From Planosporangium sp963837285 (GTDB lineage: Bacteria > Actinomycetota > Actinomycetes > Mycobacteriales > Micromonosporaceae), in NCBI GenBank assembly GCA_963837285.1, contig CAWIMS010000003.1, positions 1 through 64,000 on the forward strand: a stretch of DNA of 64,000 nt, in the 5' to 3' direction. The notes beneath the pieces were generated by a model, which was not told the origin of the DNA, ran no database searches, and saw nothing but the letters and a program-made list of their open reading frames with translations. Below, one piece after another: positions 44,597-51,603 of this stretch; position 1 is the stretch's first letter, and each line of letters opens with the position of its first letter. The translations under genes and the position numbers were made by a program.

Positions 44597-46257
44597 CGCG
44601 GGTCGAACGCGGACAGGAACCGGTCCCGGAAGGCGTCCATCTTCCAGACCGGCGCGCCCGCGCCGGGGCGCAGGCCGTCCTGCCAGCCCCAGCCGGAGAT
44701 CCGGTCCAGGACCGTCTTGTCCCGGGCCACGATCGTGATGGGTACCTGGTGGTTGGCACCCACCCCGGAGACCGCCGGCGCGGGCTGGTGGTCGCCGAGG
44801 AAGACCAGAACCATGTTGTCGTCGCCGTACGTCTGCACGTACGAGATCAGCGTGCGCAGCGAGTACTGGATGGTGGTCAGGTACTGCGCGCGGATCTGGC
44901 CGGGGTCCTCAGCCGGCGGGGTGGTCTTGAAGATCGAGCCGTTGCCGAGGTCCTTCCAGTCGACCAGCCGGGGCGCGGGCGTCCACGGGACGTGGCTGGA
45001 CAGCAGGTCGATCTCGGCGAACACCGGCGGGTGACCGGCCGCGGCCAGCTCCGAGCGGTGGAACGACGACAGCGTGAACTGGTCGGGCATGCTCGTGAAG
45101 GCGAACTTCGGGCCGTGGTACCCGAGGTTGCGGGTGTCGTAGATCTGCTGGTAGCCGAAGTACCCCGCCTCCGGCCAGTCCCGGTCGGTGCCCGGCATGA
45201 CGCACACGGTCCGCCAGCTGGCCTTCCGGAACGCGCTGGTCAGCGTCAGCCGGTCACTGTTGACCAGGGTCCGGTACCGCTGCTGGCTGTCCACCCACAG
45301 CCCGGACTGCATGGTCCCGTGCGCGAACCAGCTTCCGCCGCCGAACGTCGACGACGTGAGGAACGCGCTGCGGGAGGCGAACCCGGCCGCGTCCAGTTGC
45401 CGGGTGCCGTCGTCGAGGATGGCGTTCACCTGCGGATCGTCGAGCGCGGTGCGCCCGTAGCTCTCGACGAAGGTGAGCAGGACGTCCTTGCCGCGCAGGC
45501 CGGTCAGGAGCTGGTCGCCCGGAACGTTCCGGTACGGGTCGGCGGCCGCTTTCGCCGCGAACGCCCGCTTGTCCCGGATGCCGGCACCAATCTGGGCCGC
45601 GCCGTAGTACGCCGTGCCGGCCGCGGCCCGGGAGGCGACCCACACGCCCGGAACGACCTGGACGCCGAGCGCGAAACAGACGACCCACACGATTCCGAAG
45701 ACCGCCACCGTACCGGTCGACGCGACGCGGTGCCGGGCCATGAGCCGGGCCAGCCGCAGCGCGGACAGCGCCATCAGGACGAGTACCGCGACGACCAGCA
45801 GTACGGCGAGGACCGCGCACCCGATCGCGCCGGCCCGCCCGATCGAGCGTTCGAGGAAGTTCTCCGCGTCGGAGACCAGCGGCCAGTCCGACACCGGGTC
45901 GAACGACCGGTCGAGCACCGAGTAGAAGCCGATGTCGAACATCTTCTTGAGGGTCACCAGGCCGAGGACCACGCCGCCGAGCGCCACCGCGATCCGCGCC
46001 CACCGCCCCAGCCGCGCCGGCAGGACGAGGACGAGGACGGCGCCGACCAGCGCTTCGACCGGCACGCGGACGAACGCGCCCGGGGTGAGCTGGTTGGGCT
46101 TGTTGGGGATGACCAGCGCGGTGAACACGAGCACCGCGGCCAGTACGGTGCCGGTCCAGGAGACGACGGTCCACCAGCGCTTCGGGGGACGTTCAGGAGA
46201 GGCCGCGACTTGGAGGTCGGTCCCCGGCCGTGGGCGCATGCGCGTCAAGAACGACAA
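44593..46257 (-). CDS. Membrane-bound sulfatase-fold phosphotransferase (LTA synthase-like)
   Basis: 554 aa. About five TM segments lie in residues 28-225 (WTVVSWTGTVLAAVLVF and others). An extracellular alkaline-phosphatase-fold domain follows with LLTFVESYGRTALDD, STFGGGSWFAHG and a metal-binding VFLGDHQPAP. TTG at 46257 has GGGAAGG 7 bp upstream; ATG 46239 is in frame but lacks a site. The usual nucleophile Thr/Ser of LTA synthases may be the Ser in LTSSTFGGG. It probably moves a phosphoglycerol-type group or acts as a sulfatase on an envelope glycan. Confidence 0.8.
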   Translation of the reverse strand: MSFLTRMRPRPGTDLQVAASPERPPKRWWTVVSWTGTVLAAVLVFTALVIPNKPNQLTPGAFVRVPVEALVGAVLVLVLPARLGRWARIAVALGGVVLGLVTLKKMFDIGFYSVLDRSFDPVSDWPLVSDAENFLERSIGRAGAIGCAVLAVLLVVAVLVLMALSALRLARLMARHRVASTGTVAVFGIVWVVCFALGVQVVPGVWVASRAAAGTAYYGAAQIGAGIRDKRAFAAKAAADPYRNVPGDQLLTGLRGKDVLLTFVESYGRTALDDPQVNAILDDGTRQLDAAGFASRSAFLTSSTFGGGSWFAHGTMQSGLWVDSQQRYRTLVNSDRLTLTSAFRKASWRTVCVMPGTDRDWPEAGYFGYQQIYDTRNLGYHGPKFAFTSMPDQFTLSSFHRSELAAAGHPPVFAEIDLLSSHVPWTPAPRLVDWKDLGNGSIFKTTPPAEDPGQIRAQYLTTIQYSLRTLISYVQTYGDDNMVLVFLGDHQPAPAVSGVGANHQVPITIVARDKTVLDRISGWGWQDGLRPGAGAPVWKMDAFRDRFLSAFDPR

Positions 46258-46352
46258 TCCACGGCCTTCCCTTGCCGGACACCTGTCCTTTACTGCCCAC
46301 GCGCCCGGACCCGCGCCGGTTCACCTCTCCTGCGAATGGGATGCTGTCCGGC

Positions 46353-46940
46353 ATGAGCGGATCAGATCCGAAGGCGGACCTCCATCGCTACCTTCAGCGG
46401 GGCCGGGACGCGCTCCTGTGGAAGCTGGAGGGGCTGTCCGAGTACGACGTCCGCCGGCCCATGGTGCCGACCGGCACCAACCTGTTGGGCCTGGTCAAGC
46501 ACGTGGCCAGCGTCGAGTCGGGATACTTCGGCGAGACGTTCGGCCGGCCGTTCGAGGAGTCGCTGCCGTGGCTTTCCGAGGGCGCGGAGCCGAACGCCGA
46601 GATGTGGGCCGCCGCCGACGAGTCGCGCGAGCAGATCACCAGCCTGTACCGCCGGGTCTGGGCTCACTCGGATGCCACGATCGAGGCTCTGGCGCTGGAC
46701 GCGATCGGTCACGTTCCGTGGTGGGGAGAGCACAGCGAGGTCACCCTGCACCGGATCCTCGTTCACATGATCGCGGAGACCGAGCGGCACGCCGGGCACG
46801 CCGACATCGTCCGGGAGCTCATCGACGGCGCCGCCGGGCTGCGGCCCGACAACGACAACATGATGCCCGGCGACCAGGCGTGGTGGGAGAGCTACCGCGA
46901 CCGGCTGGAGCGGGTCGCGCGCGAGGCCGGCCCGGCCTGA
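46353..46940 (+). CDS. DinB-family (DUF664) metal-dependent protein
   Basis: 195 aa. Four-helix DinB fold with metal-ligand His in LVKHVASVESGYF and in HMIAETERHAGHAD. Such proteins include thiol-dependent S-transferases using mycothiol. ATG at 46353 (MSGSDPK) chosen; ATG 46341 is in frame. Its last 49 bases overlap the 3' end of the MMPL gene on the other strand. A second, related DinB gene lies at 49775-50281. Confidence 0.82.
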   Translation: MSGSDPKADLHRYLQRGRDALLWKLEGLSEYDVRRPMVPTGTNLLGLVKHVASVESGYFGETFGRPFEESLPWLSEGAEPNAEMWAAADESREQITSLYRRVWAHSDATIEALALDAIGHVPWWGEHSEVTLHRILVHMIAETERHAGHADIVRELIDGAAGLRPDNDNMMPGDQAWWESYRDRLERVAREAGPA

Positions 46941-49054
46941 CCCCGCATCACCCTCGGCGCTACGGGACGGAGGTCGTCCCGCGCGTCCGCGAGCTCCCGG
47001 CGTGAATCGGCCGGTTCGCGGGCGGGCCGGCCGGGCCACCAGATCCGGGCACCGAGGTCCACGGCGATCGTGGGGACCAGCAGTGTCCGCACGACCAGGG
47101 TGTCGAGCAGCACGCCGAGCGCCACGATCAGTCCGATCTGGAGCGCGAGCACCACAGGCAGCACCACGAGCGTCGCGAAGGTGCCCGCCAGTACCGCCCC
47201 GGCACTGGTGATGACGCCACCGGTGACGGTCAGCGCGGCGAGGATCCCGGCGCGGTGGCCGACCCTGCCGACTTCCTCGCGGGCCCGGGTCATCAGGAAG
47301 ATCGTGTAGTCCACACCGAGGGTGACGAGGAACAGGTATCCCCACAGCGGCAGGGTCGGGTCAATGCCCGGGTACCCGATCGCCCGGAACACCAGCCCGG
47401 CCAGGCCCATGGCGGCCGCGTACGACAGCACCACGCTCGCCGCCAGGAGCAGCGGTGCGACCAGGGCGCGCAGCAGCAGTACCAGTACACCGAACACGAC
47501 GACGAGGATGAGCGGCATCAGGACCAGGTTGTCCCGGCGGGCCGCCCGGTGCACGTCCAGCGCCAGCGCGGTCTGGCCGCCCACGAGCGCGTCGGCGCCG
47601 GGGACCGCGCGCACCGCTCGGCGCAGCCGGTCGACCGTCGCCTCCGCCGCAGGGGAGTCGGGCGGGTCGTCCAGGACGGCCTCCACCCGTACCCAATGGT
47701 GGTCTGCGGACGTGGCGACCGGTCTGACGGCGGCGACCCCGCCGACCGCCGCGGCCGCCGCGACGACCTGGTCCGCGCGTGGCGCCGCTGCGATGATCTG
47801 GGCCGGGGACGAGGCACCGCCGGGGTAGTGCGCCGCGATGAGTCGCTGCCCGACCACCGAACCGACCTCCTTGGTGTACATCTCGTCGGCGGGCTGCCCG
47901 AGCCGCAGGCCGAACACGCCGAGCGTCAGTGCCGCGAGCGCGAGCGTGGTGACCGGCCAGATCGCCCGGGGTCGCCGGCCGATCGCCCCGGCCAGCCGGC
48001 CCCAGATCCGGTGCTGCCCCATGATGTCAGCGGCAGGGTCAGCGGCGTCTGGCGAGTACCGCGGCACGAACGGCCAGAACAGCCACCGGCCGAGGAGCAC
48101 CAGCAGAGCCGGCAGCAGCGTGGTCATGGCCGCGAGCGCCACCACGATGCCGGCCGCGGCCACGGGGCCCAGCCCGCGTACGTTGTTCATCTGGCCGGCC
48201 AGCAGGCACAGCAACCCGGCCGTGACGGTGGCCGCCGAGGCCAGGATCGCCGGGAACGAGCGACGCCAGGCGACGGCCATGGCCGTGTACCGGGCGGCGT
48301 GGCGGCGCAGCTCCTCGCGGTAGCGCGCGATGAGCAGCAGGGCGTAGTCGGTGCCCGCGCCGAACACCAGCACCACCATGATTCCCCGGCTGGCGTCGGT
48401 CACCGTGACCCCGGCGTAGCGACCCAGCAGATACACCACACCGGACGCGACCTGGCTGGCCAGCCCGACCGAGAACAGCGGCACGATCCACAGGACCGGA
48501 CTCCGGTACGTGATGAGCAGCAGCACCGCGACCACGCCGGCGGCCGCGAGCAACAGCGTGGTCTCGACGCCGCCGAAGGCCTCACCGGCGTCGGCGAGCG
48601 CGCCGGCCGAGCCGGTGACGGCGGTGCGCAGCCCGTCCGGGGCACCGGCCAGCCGGCTCTTGATCTGCTTGACGACCGCGTGTGTGTGCTCGTCGTCGCC
48701 GGTGACCGGGAAGGACAGCAGGAGCGCCCGCCCGTCCGCGCTCGGGGTGGCGGGATCGACGCTGCCGCTGCCCGACAGCGCGGCGAAGCCGGCCCGGTCG
48801 GCGTCCACGGTGGACCGGTCGGCCGCGGTGATCCCGCTGTCGCGCGCGTAGACCACCACCGCCACGAGCGTGTCGGCGCCGGGGAACGCGGCCCGTTCCC
48901 GGGCCAGGGCCTGGGTCACCTCGGCGTGCCGGGGAAGCACGAGATCCGCGTCGGCGGACCCGCCACCGGCGGTCTTTCCCGCCAGCGGCACCAGCAGCGC
49001 GGCGGCGCCCGCCCAGAGGGCCAGGCCGAGCCATCCTGCGTAGCGGACGTTCAT
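46892..49054 (-). CDS. MMPL-family RND transporter
   Basis: 720 aa, two halves each with an extracytoplasmic loop and about six TMs (LLLAAAGVVAVLLLITYRS, then GIMVVLVFGAGTDYALLL in half one; GYLFLVTLGVDYTIFLMTRAREE in half two). The GxxTDY and GVDY sequences are the proton-relay motifs of MMPL/SCO proteins. It exports lipids or hydrophobic compounds. ATG at 49054 overlaps the stop of the small coiled-coil gene (ATGA). Third gene of the ArsR-controlled operon. Confidence 0.9.
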   Translation of the reverse strand: MNVRYAGWLGLALWAGAAALLVPLAGKTAGGGSADADLVLPRHAEVTQALARERAAFPGADTLVAVVVYARDSGITAADRSTVDADRAGFAALSGSGSVDPATPSADGRALLLSFPVTGDDEHTHAVVKQIKSRLAGAPDGLRTAVTGSAGALADAGEAFGGVETTLLLAAAGVVAVLLLITYRSPVLWIVPLFSVGLASQVASGVVYLLGRYAGVTVTDASRGIMVVLVFGAGTDYALLLIARYREELRRHAARYTAMAVAWRRSFPAILASAATVTAGLLCLLAGQMNNVRGLGPVAAAGIVVALAAMTTLLPALLVLLGRWLFWPFVPRYSPDAADPAADIMGQHRIWGRLAGAIGRRPRAIWPVTTLALAALTLGVFGLRLGQPADEMYTKEVGSVVGQRLIAAHYPGGASSPAQIIAAAPRADQVVAAAAAVGGVAAVRPVATSADHHWVRVEAVLDDPPDSPAAEATVDRLRRAVRAVPGADALVGGQTALALDVHRAARRDNLVLMPLILVVVFGVLVLLLRALVAPLLLAASVVLSYAAAMGLAGLVFRAIGYPGIDPTLPLWGYLFLVTLGVDYTIFLMTRAREEVGRVGHRAGILAALTVTGGVITSAGAVLAGTFATLVVLPVVLALQIGLIVALGVLLDTLVVRTLLVPTIAVDLGARIWWPGRPAREPADSRRELADARDDLRPVAPRVMRGQAGPASRATRSSRSR

Positions 49055-49335
49055 TCGACGGTCCGCAGGATCTGCTCGATCGACGCCGTGCGGGTCCGCA
49101 GCTCGGACACGTCGGCCGCCACCCGCTGCTCGGCGTCGAGGGTCTTCTCGGCGAGCTGCTCGTACCGGCTGATGAGCTGGCGCAGGGCGTCCTCCTGGCC
49201 GGTGACGACCCGCGACTTGCGGACCTCCAGCCAGGTCGCCGCCGCACCGCCCAGGATGAACATGGTGAAGACGAGGATGCCGACGAACGCGATCGACTCC
49301 GGCCACGAGACTGATGAATCGGCGCTGAGGTACAT
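49051..49335 (-). CDS. Small single-TM coiled-coil protein
   Basis: 94 aa: one N-terminal TM (SIAFVGILVFTMFILGGAAA) and a cytoplasmic helix with heptad character (ALRQLISRYEQLAEKTLDAE). It sits between the ArsR gene and the MMPL gene with overlaps on both sides, so it is likely an accessory or anchor subunit of the transporter. No family recognised. Confidence 0.75.
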   Translation of the reverse strand: MYLSADSSVSWPESIAFVGILVFTMFILGGAAATWLEVRKSRVVTGQEDALRQLISRYEQLAEKTLDAEQRVAADVSELRTRTASIEQILRTVE

Positions 49336-49685
49336 CAGGAGGGCTCCTTGCGTGCGGGACCCTTCTCCGGGTCCGATCTGGTCAGGGTTTCGGCCGCCTC
49401 AGCCAGCACCGACGCGGTCAGGTGCAGGTCGAAATCCGTCACTTCGTAGTACTTCATGGCCTTGCCGTCGGCGGACAGCTCAAGGCTGCCGGCGATCAGA
49501 CCGGCCGCTTCGAGCCGCTGGAGATGCATGTGGAGGAGAGGTCGGCTGACGCCGATCTCCCGGGCCAGGTGGCTTACGTAGTCCCGCCCGCCCGCCAGCG
49601 TCGCGACGATGCGCAGCCGGATCGGGTTGGCCAGTGCCGCCAGCATCTCGACCAGGTCGTCGCCGGTCGGTCGAGTGCCAGTCAT
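49335..49685 (-). CDS. ArsR-family transcriptional repressor
   Basis: A 116-aa winged-helix regulator (LANPIRLRIVATLAGG, recognition helix VSRPLLHMHLQRLEAAG). No cysteine pair for metal sensing is present, so it is probably not a metal sensor. The family's metal-independent members respond to other signals. First gene of the operon with the small TM gene and MMPL; a 13-bp inverted repeat lies directly upstream of its start. Confidence 0.88.
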   Translation of the reverse strand: MTGTRPTGDDLVEMLAALANPIRLRIVATLAGGRDYVSHLAREIGVSRPLLHMHLQRLEAAGLIAGSLELSADGKAMKYYEVTDFDLHLTASVLAEAAETLTRSDPEKGPARKEPS

Positions 49686-49693
49686 GACGCTCC

Positions 49694-49723
49694 TTCACGT
49701 GTAAGAAAACTCTTACACGTGAA
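49694..49723. promoter_or_regulatory. Perfect 13-bp inverted repeat operator for ArsR regulator
   Basis: TTCACGTGTAAGA (49694-49706) and TCTTACACGTGAA (49711-49723) separated by AAAC, ending 9 bp upstream of the arsR-type start codon. Size and place fit an autoregulatory ArsR site covering the promoter. Confidence 0.8.
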
Positions 49724-49727
49724 ACCG

Positions 49728-49763
49728 TAGCACGTCACCTATCGGTGGCGCTACGACGTGCTA
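49728..49763. terminator. Hairpin after DinB gene
   Basis: TAGCACGTC (49728-49736) pairs with GACGTGCTA (49755-49763) around an 18-nt loop, 12 bp beyond the stop of the minus-strand DinB gene and just before the ArsR operator, insulating the two units. Confidence 0.65.
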
Positions 49764-49774
49764 GAGGCGCTCGG

Positions 49775-50281
49775 TCAGGCGCCGACCGTCCCGTCGATGC
49801 CCTCGCGGAGGAAGTCGGCGTGCCCGTTGTGCCGGGCGTACTCGTGGATCAGGTGCAGCATGACGAACCGGAGCGACACGTCCTCGCCCCACCGCGCGAA
49901 GTGGCCCGTGACATCGAGCGACTCCGCCTCCGCCTCGATCCGCCGGGACCGCTCGACCTCGGCCCGCCACGCGTCGAACGCCTCGGGTCCGGTGGCGCCG
50001 GTCGCGTCGTACGCCTCCTGGAAGTCACCCTTGGTCGACCAGACGAACGGGACGTCCTCGCCGTTGATCACCCGGCGGAACCAGGTGCGCTCCACCTCCG
50101 CCATGTGCCGGACCAGGCCGAGCAGGCTCAGCGTCGACGGCGGCATCGACCGGCGGCGCAGGTCGTCGTCGGACAGGCCGTCGCACTTCATCGCCAGGGT
50201 CGCGCGGTGGAAGTCGAGGAAGACGCGCAGCATCTCCCGTTCGCCGGCGATCCGGGGCGGGTCCGGGCGCTCGGTGGTCAT
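49775..50281 (-). CDS. DinB-family (DUF664) protein
   Basis: 168 aa. Metal-ligand His in LGLVRHMAEVERTWF and in HLIHEYARHNGHADF, the typical DinB/DUF664 triad. Related to but clearly diverged from the DinB protein at 46353. Divergent from the PadR operon with 109 bp between starts. Probably a mycothiol-dependent transferase or detoxification enzyme. Confidence 0.82.
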   Translation of the reverse strand: MTTERPDPPRIAGEREMLRVFLDFHRATLAMKCDGLSDDDLRRRSMPPSTLSLLGLVRHMAEVERTWFRRVINGEDVPFVWSTKGDFQEAYDATGATGPEAFDAWRAEVERSRRIEAEAESLDVTGHFARWGEDVSLRFVMLHLIHEYARHNGHADFLREGIDGTVGA

Positions 50282-50364
50282 GTCGCAGTCCTCCGGGTCG
50301 GTGGTCGCGGGACCACTACAGGTCTACCGGATCACGCGATCCCGGGCCCGGTACTTTCTCGAAG

Positions 50365-50381
50365 TATACTTTGGTAGTATA
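50365..50381. promoter_or_regulatory. TATACT/AGTATA inverted repeat at PadR promoter
   Basis: TATACT (50365-50370) and AGTATA (50376-50381) form an inverted repeat 10 bp before the PadR start. The AT-rich words stand out in this sequence and TATACT also resembles a -10 box. A PadR autoregulatory site is likely. Confidence 0.55.
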
Positions 50382-50390
50382 GTCGGGCCC

Positions 50391-50939
50391 GTGAACGTGC
50401 CGACCACGCTGCTGGGCCTGTTGGAGCCGCAGGCCAGCCATGGCTACGAGCTCAAGCGCGAATACGACGGTCTCTTCGCGGGCAACGGCCGGCCGCTGTC
50501 GTTCGGTCAGCTCTACACCACGCTGGCGCGGCTGGAGCGGGACGGGCAGATCGTCGTGGACGGGTCGGAGCCGGGCGAGGGGCCGGAGCGCAAGCGCTTC
50601 GCCATCACGCCGAGCGGGGTGACCCGGCTCGAACGGTGGCTGGCCGAGCCGGAGCGGCCGGAGCCGATGTTGCAGGCGGTGCTGTTCGTCAAGGTCGTCC
50701 TCGCGCTGCTGTCCGGCCGGCCGGCGGCGCAGTACCTCGACGCCCAGCGGCTCGCCCACCTGGACCGGATGCGGGAGCTGACCGCGATGCGCAAGGCCGG
50801 TCCGCTGAGCCGGTCCCTGCTGGCCGACTACGGCCTGTTCCACCTCGACGCCGACCTGCGGTGGATCGACCTGACCTCCGCACGGCTCGACCAACTGCGG
50901 AAAGAGATCGCCGATGAATACCGTCATTCTTCGCGCTGA
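50391..50939 (+). CDS. PadR-family transcriptional regulator
   Basis: 182 aa. N-terminal PadR winged helix (LLGLLEPQASHGYELKREY, then LSFGQLYTTLARLERDG) and a C-terminal dimerisation helix region (Vir-like). GTG at 50391. Its end overlaps the ABC ATPase gene by 26 nt, so it regulates that transporter operon. PadR proteins usually respond to small hydrophobic ligands such as antibiotics. Confidence 0.88.
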   Translation: MNVPTTLLGLLEPQASHGYELKREYDGLFAGNGRPLSFGQLYTTLARLERDGQIVVDGSEPGEGPERKRFAITPSGVTRLERWLAEPERPEPMLQAVLFVKVVLALLSGRPAAQYLDAQRLAHLDRMRELTAMRKAGPLSRSLLADYGLFHLDADLRWIDLTSARLDQLRKEIADEYRHSSR

Positions 50940-51603
50940 CCAGGTGGGCAAGTCCTTCGGGCCGACCGTGGCGCTGCGGGACGTGAGCATGGGGCTGGCG
51001 GTCGGCGAGATCGTCGCCGTGATGGGGCCGAGCGGGTCCGGCAAGTCGACGCTGCTGCACTGCCTGGCCGGCATCTTCACCCCGGACACCGGCGCGGTGT
51101 GGTTCGACGACCGCCGGCTGGATCAGCTCGGCGACAACGCCCGCACCAAGCTGCGACGCACCGCGTTCGGGTTCGTGTTCCAGTTCGGCCAGCTCGTGCC
51201 GGAGCTGACCGCCGTGGACAACATCGCGCTGCCGCTGCTGCTCGGCGGGGTGCGCCGGGGCGAGGCGTACGCGCGGGCCGCCGCGTGGTTCCCCCGCCTG
51301 GAGCTCGACGGTCTGGAGCAGCGCCGGACCGGGGAGCTGTCCGGTGGGCAGGCGCAGCGGGTGGCGGTCGGGCGCGCCCTGGTCACCCGGCCCCGGGTAC
51401 TGTTCGCGGACGAGCCGACCGGGTCGCTGGACTCGCTGGCCGGTGAGAAGGTCATGGACCTCCTGGTCGACGCGGCGCGGGCCGAAAAGACCGCGGTCGT
51501 CCTGGTCACCCACGACGCGCGGGTCGCCGCCCACGCCGACCGCCAGATCATCGTCCGGGACGGCGGGATCGTCGATCCACGCGCCGCGCAGGTGACCGTG
51601 TGA
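50914..51603 (+). CDS. ABC transporter ATPase (LolD/MacB type)
   Basis: 229 aa. Walker A GPSGSGKST, Q-loop FQFGQL, signature ELSGGQAQRVAVGRAL, Walker B VLFADEPTGSLDS and H-loop VTHD are all present. It pairs with the FtsX-type permease that follows with a 4-nt overlap. PadR-controlled ATPase-permease sets of this type usually give resistance to antimicrobial peptides or lipids. Confidence 0.92.
   Translation: MNTVILRADQVGKSFGPTVALRDVSMGLAVGEIVAVMGPSGSGKSTLLHCLAGIFTPDTGAVWFDDRRLDQLGDNARTKLRRTAFGFVFQFGQLVPELTAVDNIALPLLLGGVRRGEAYARAAAWFPRLELDGLEQRRTGELSGGQAQRVAVGRALVTRPRVLFADEPTGSLDSLAGEKVMDLLVDAARAEKTAVVLVTHDARVAAHADRQIIVRDGGIVDPRAAQVTV

Noticed and set aside
47255..49549. 764-codon plus-strand open frame opposite the MMPL operon
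   Set aside because: Gln/Arg/Gly-rich antisense frame without domains.
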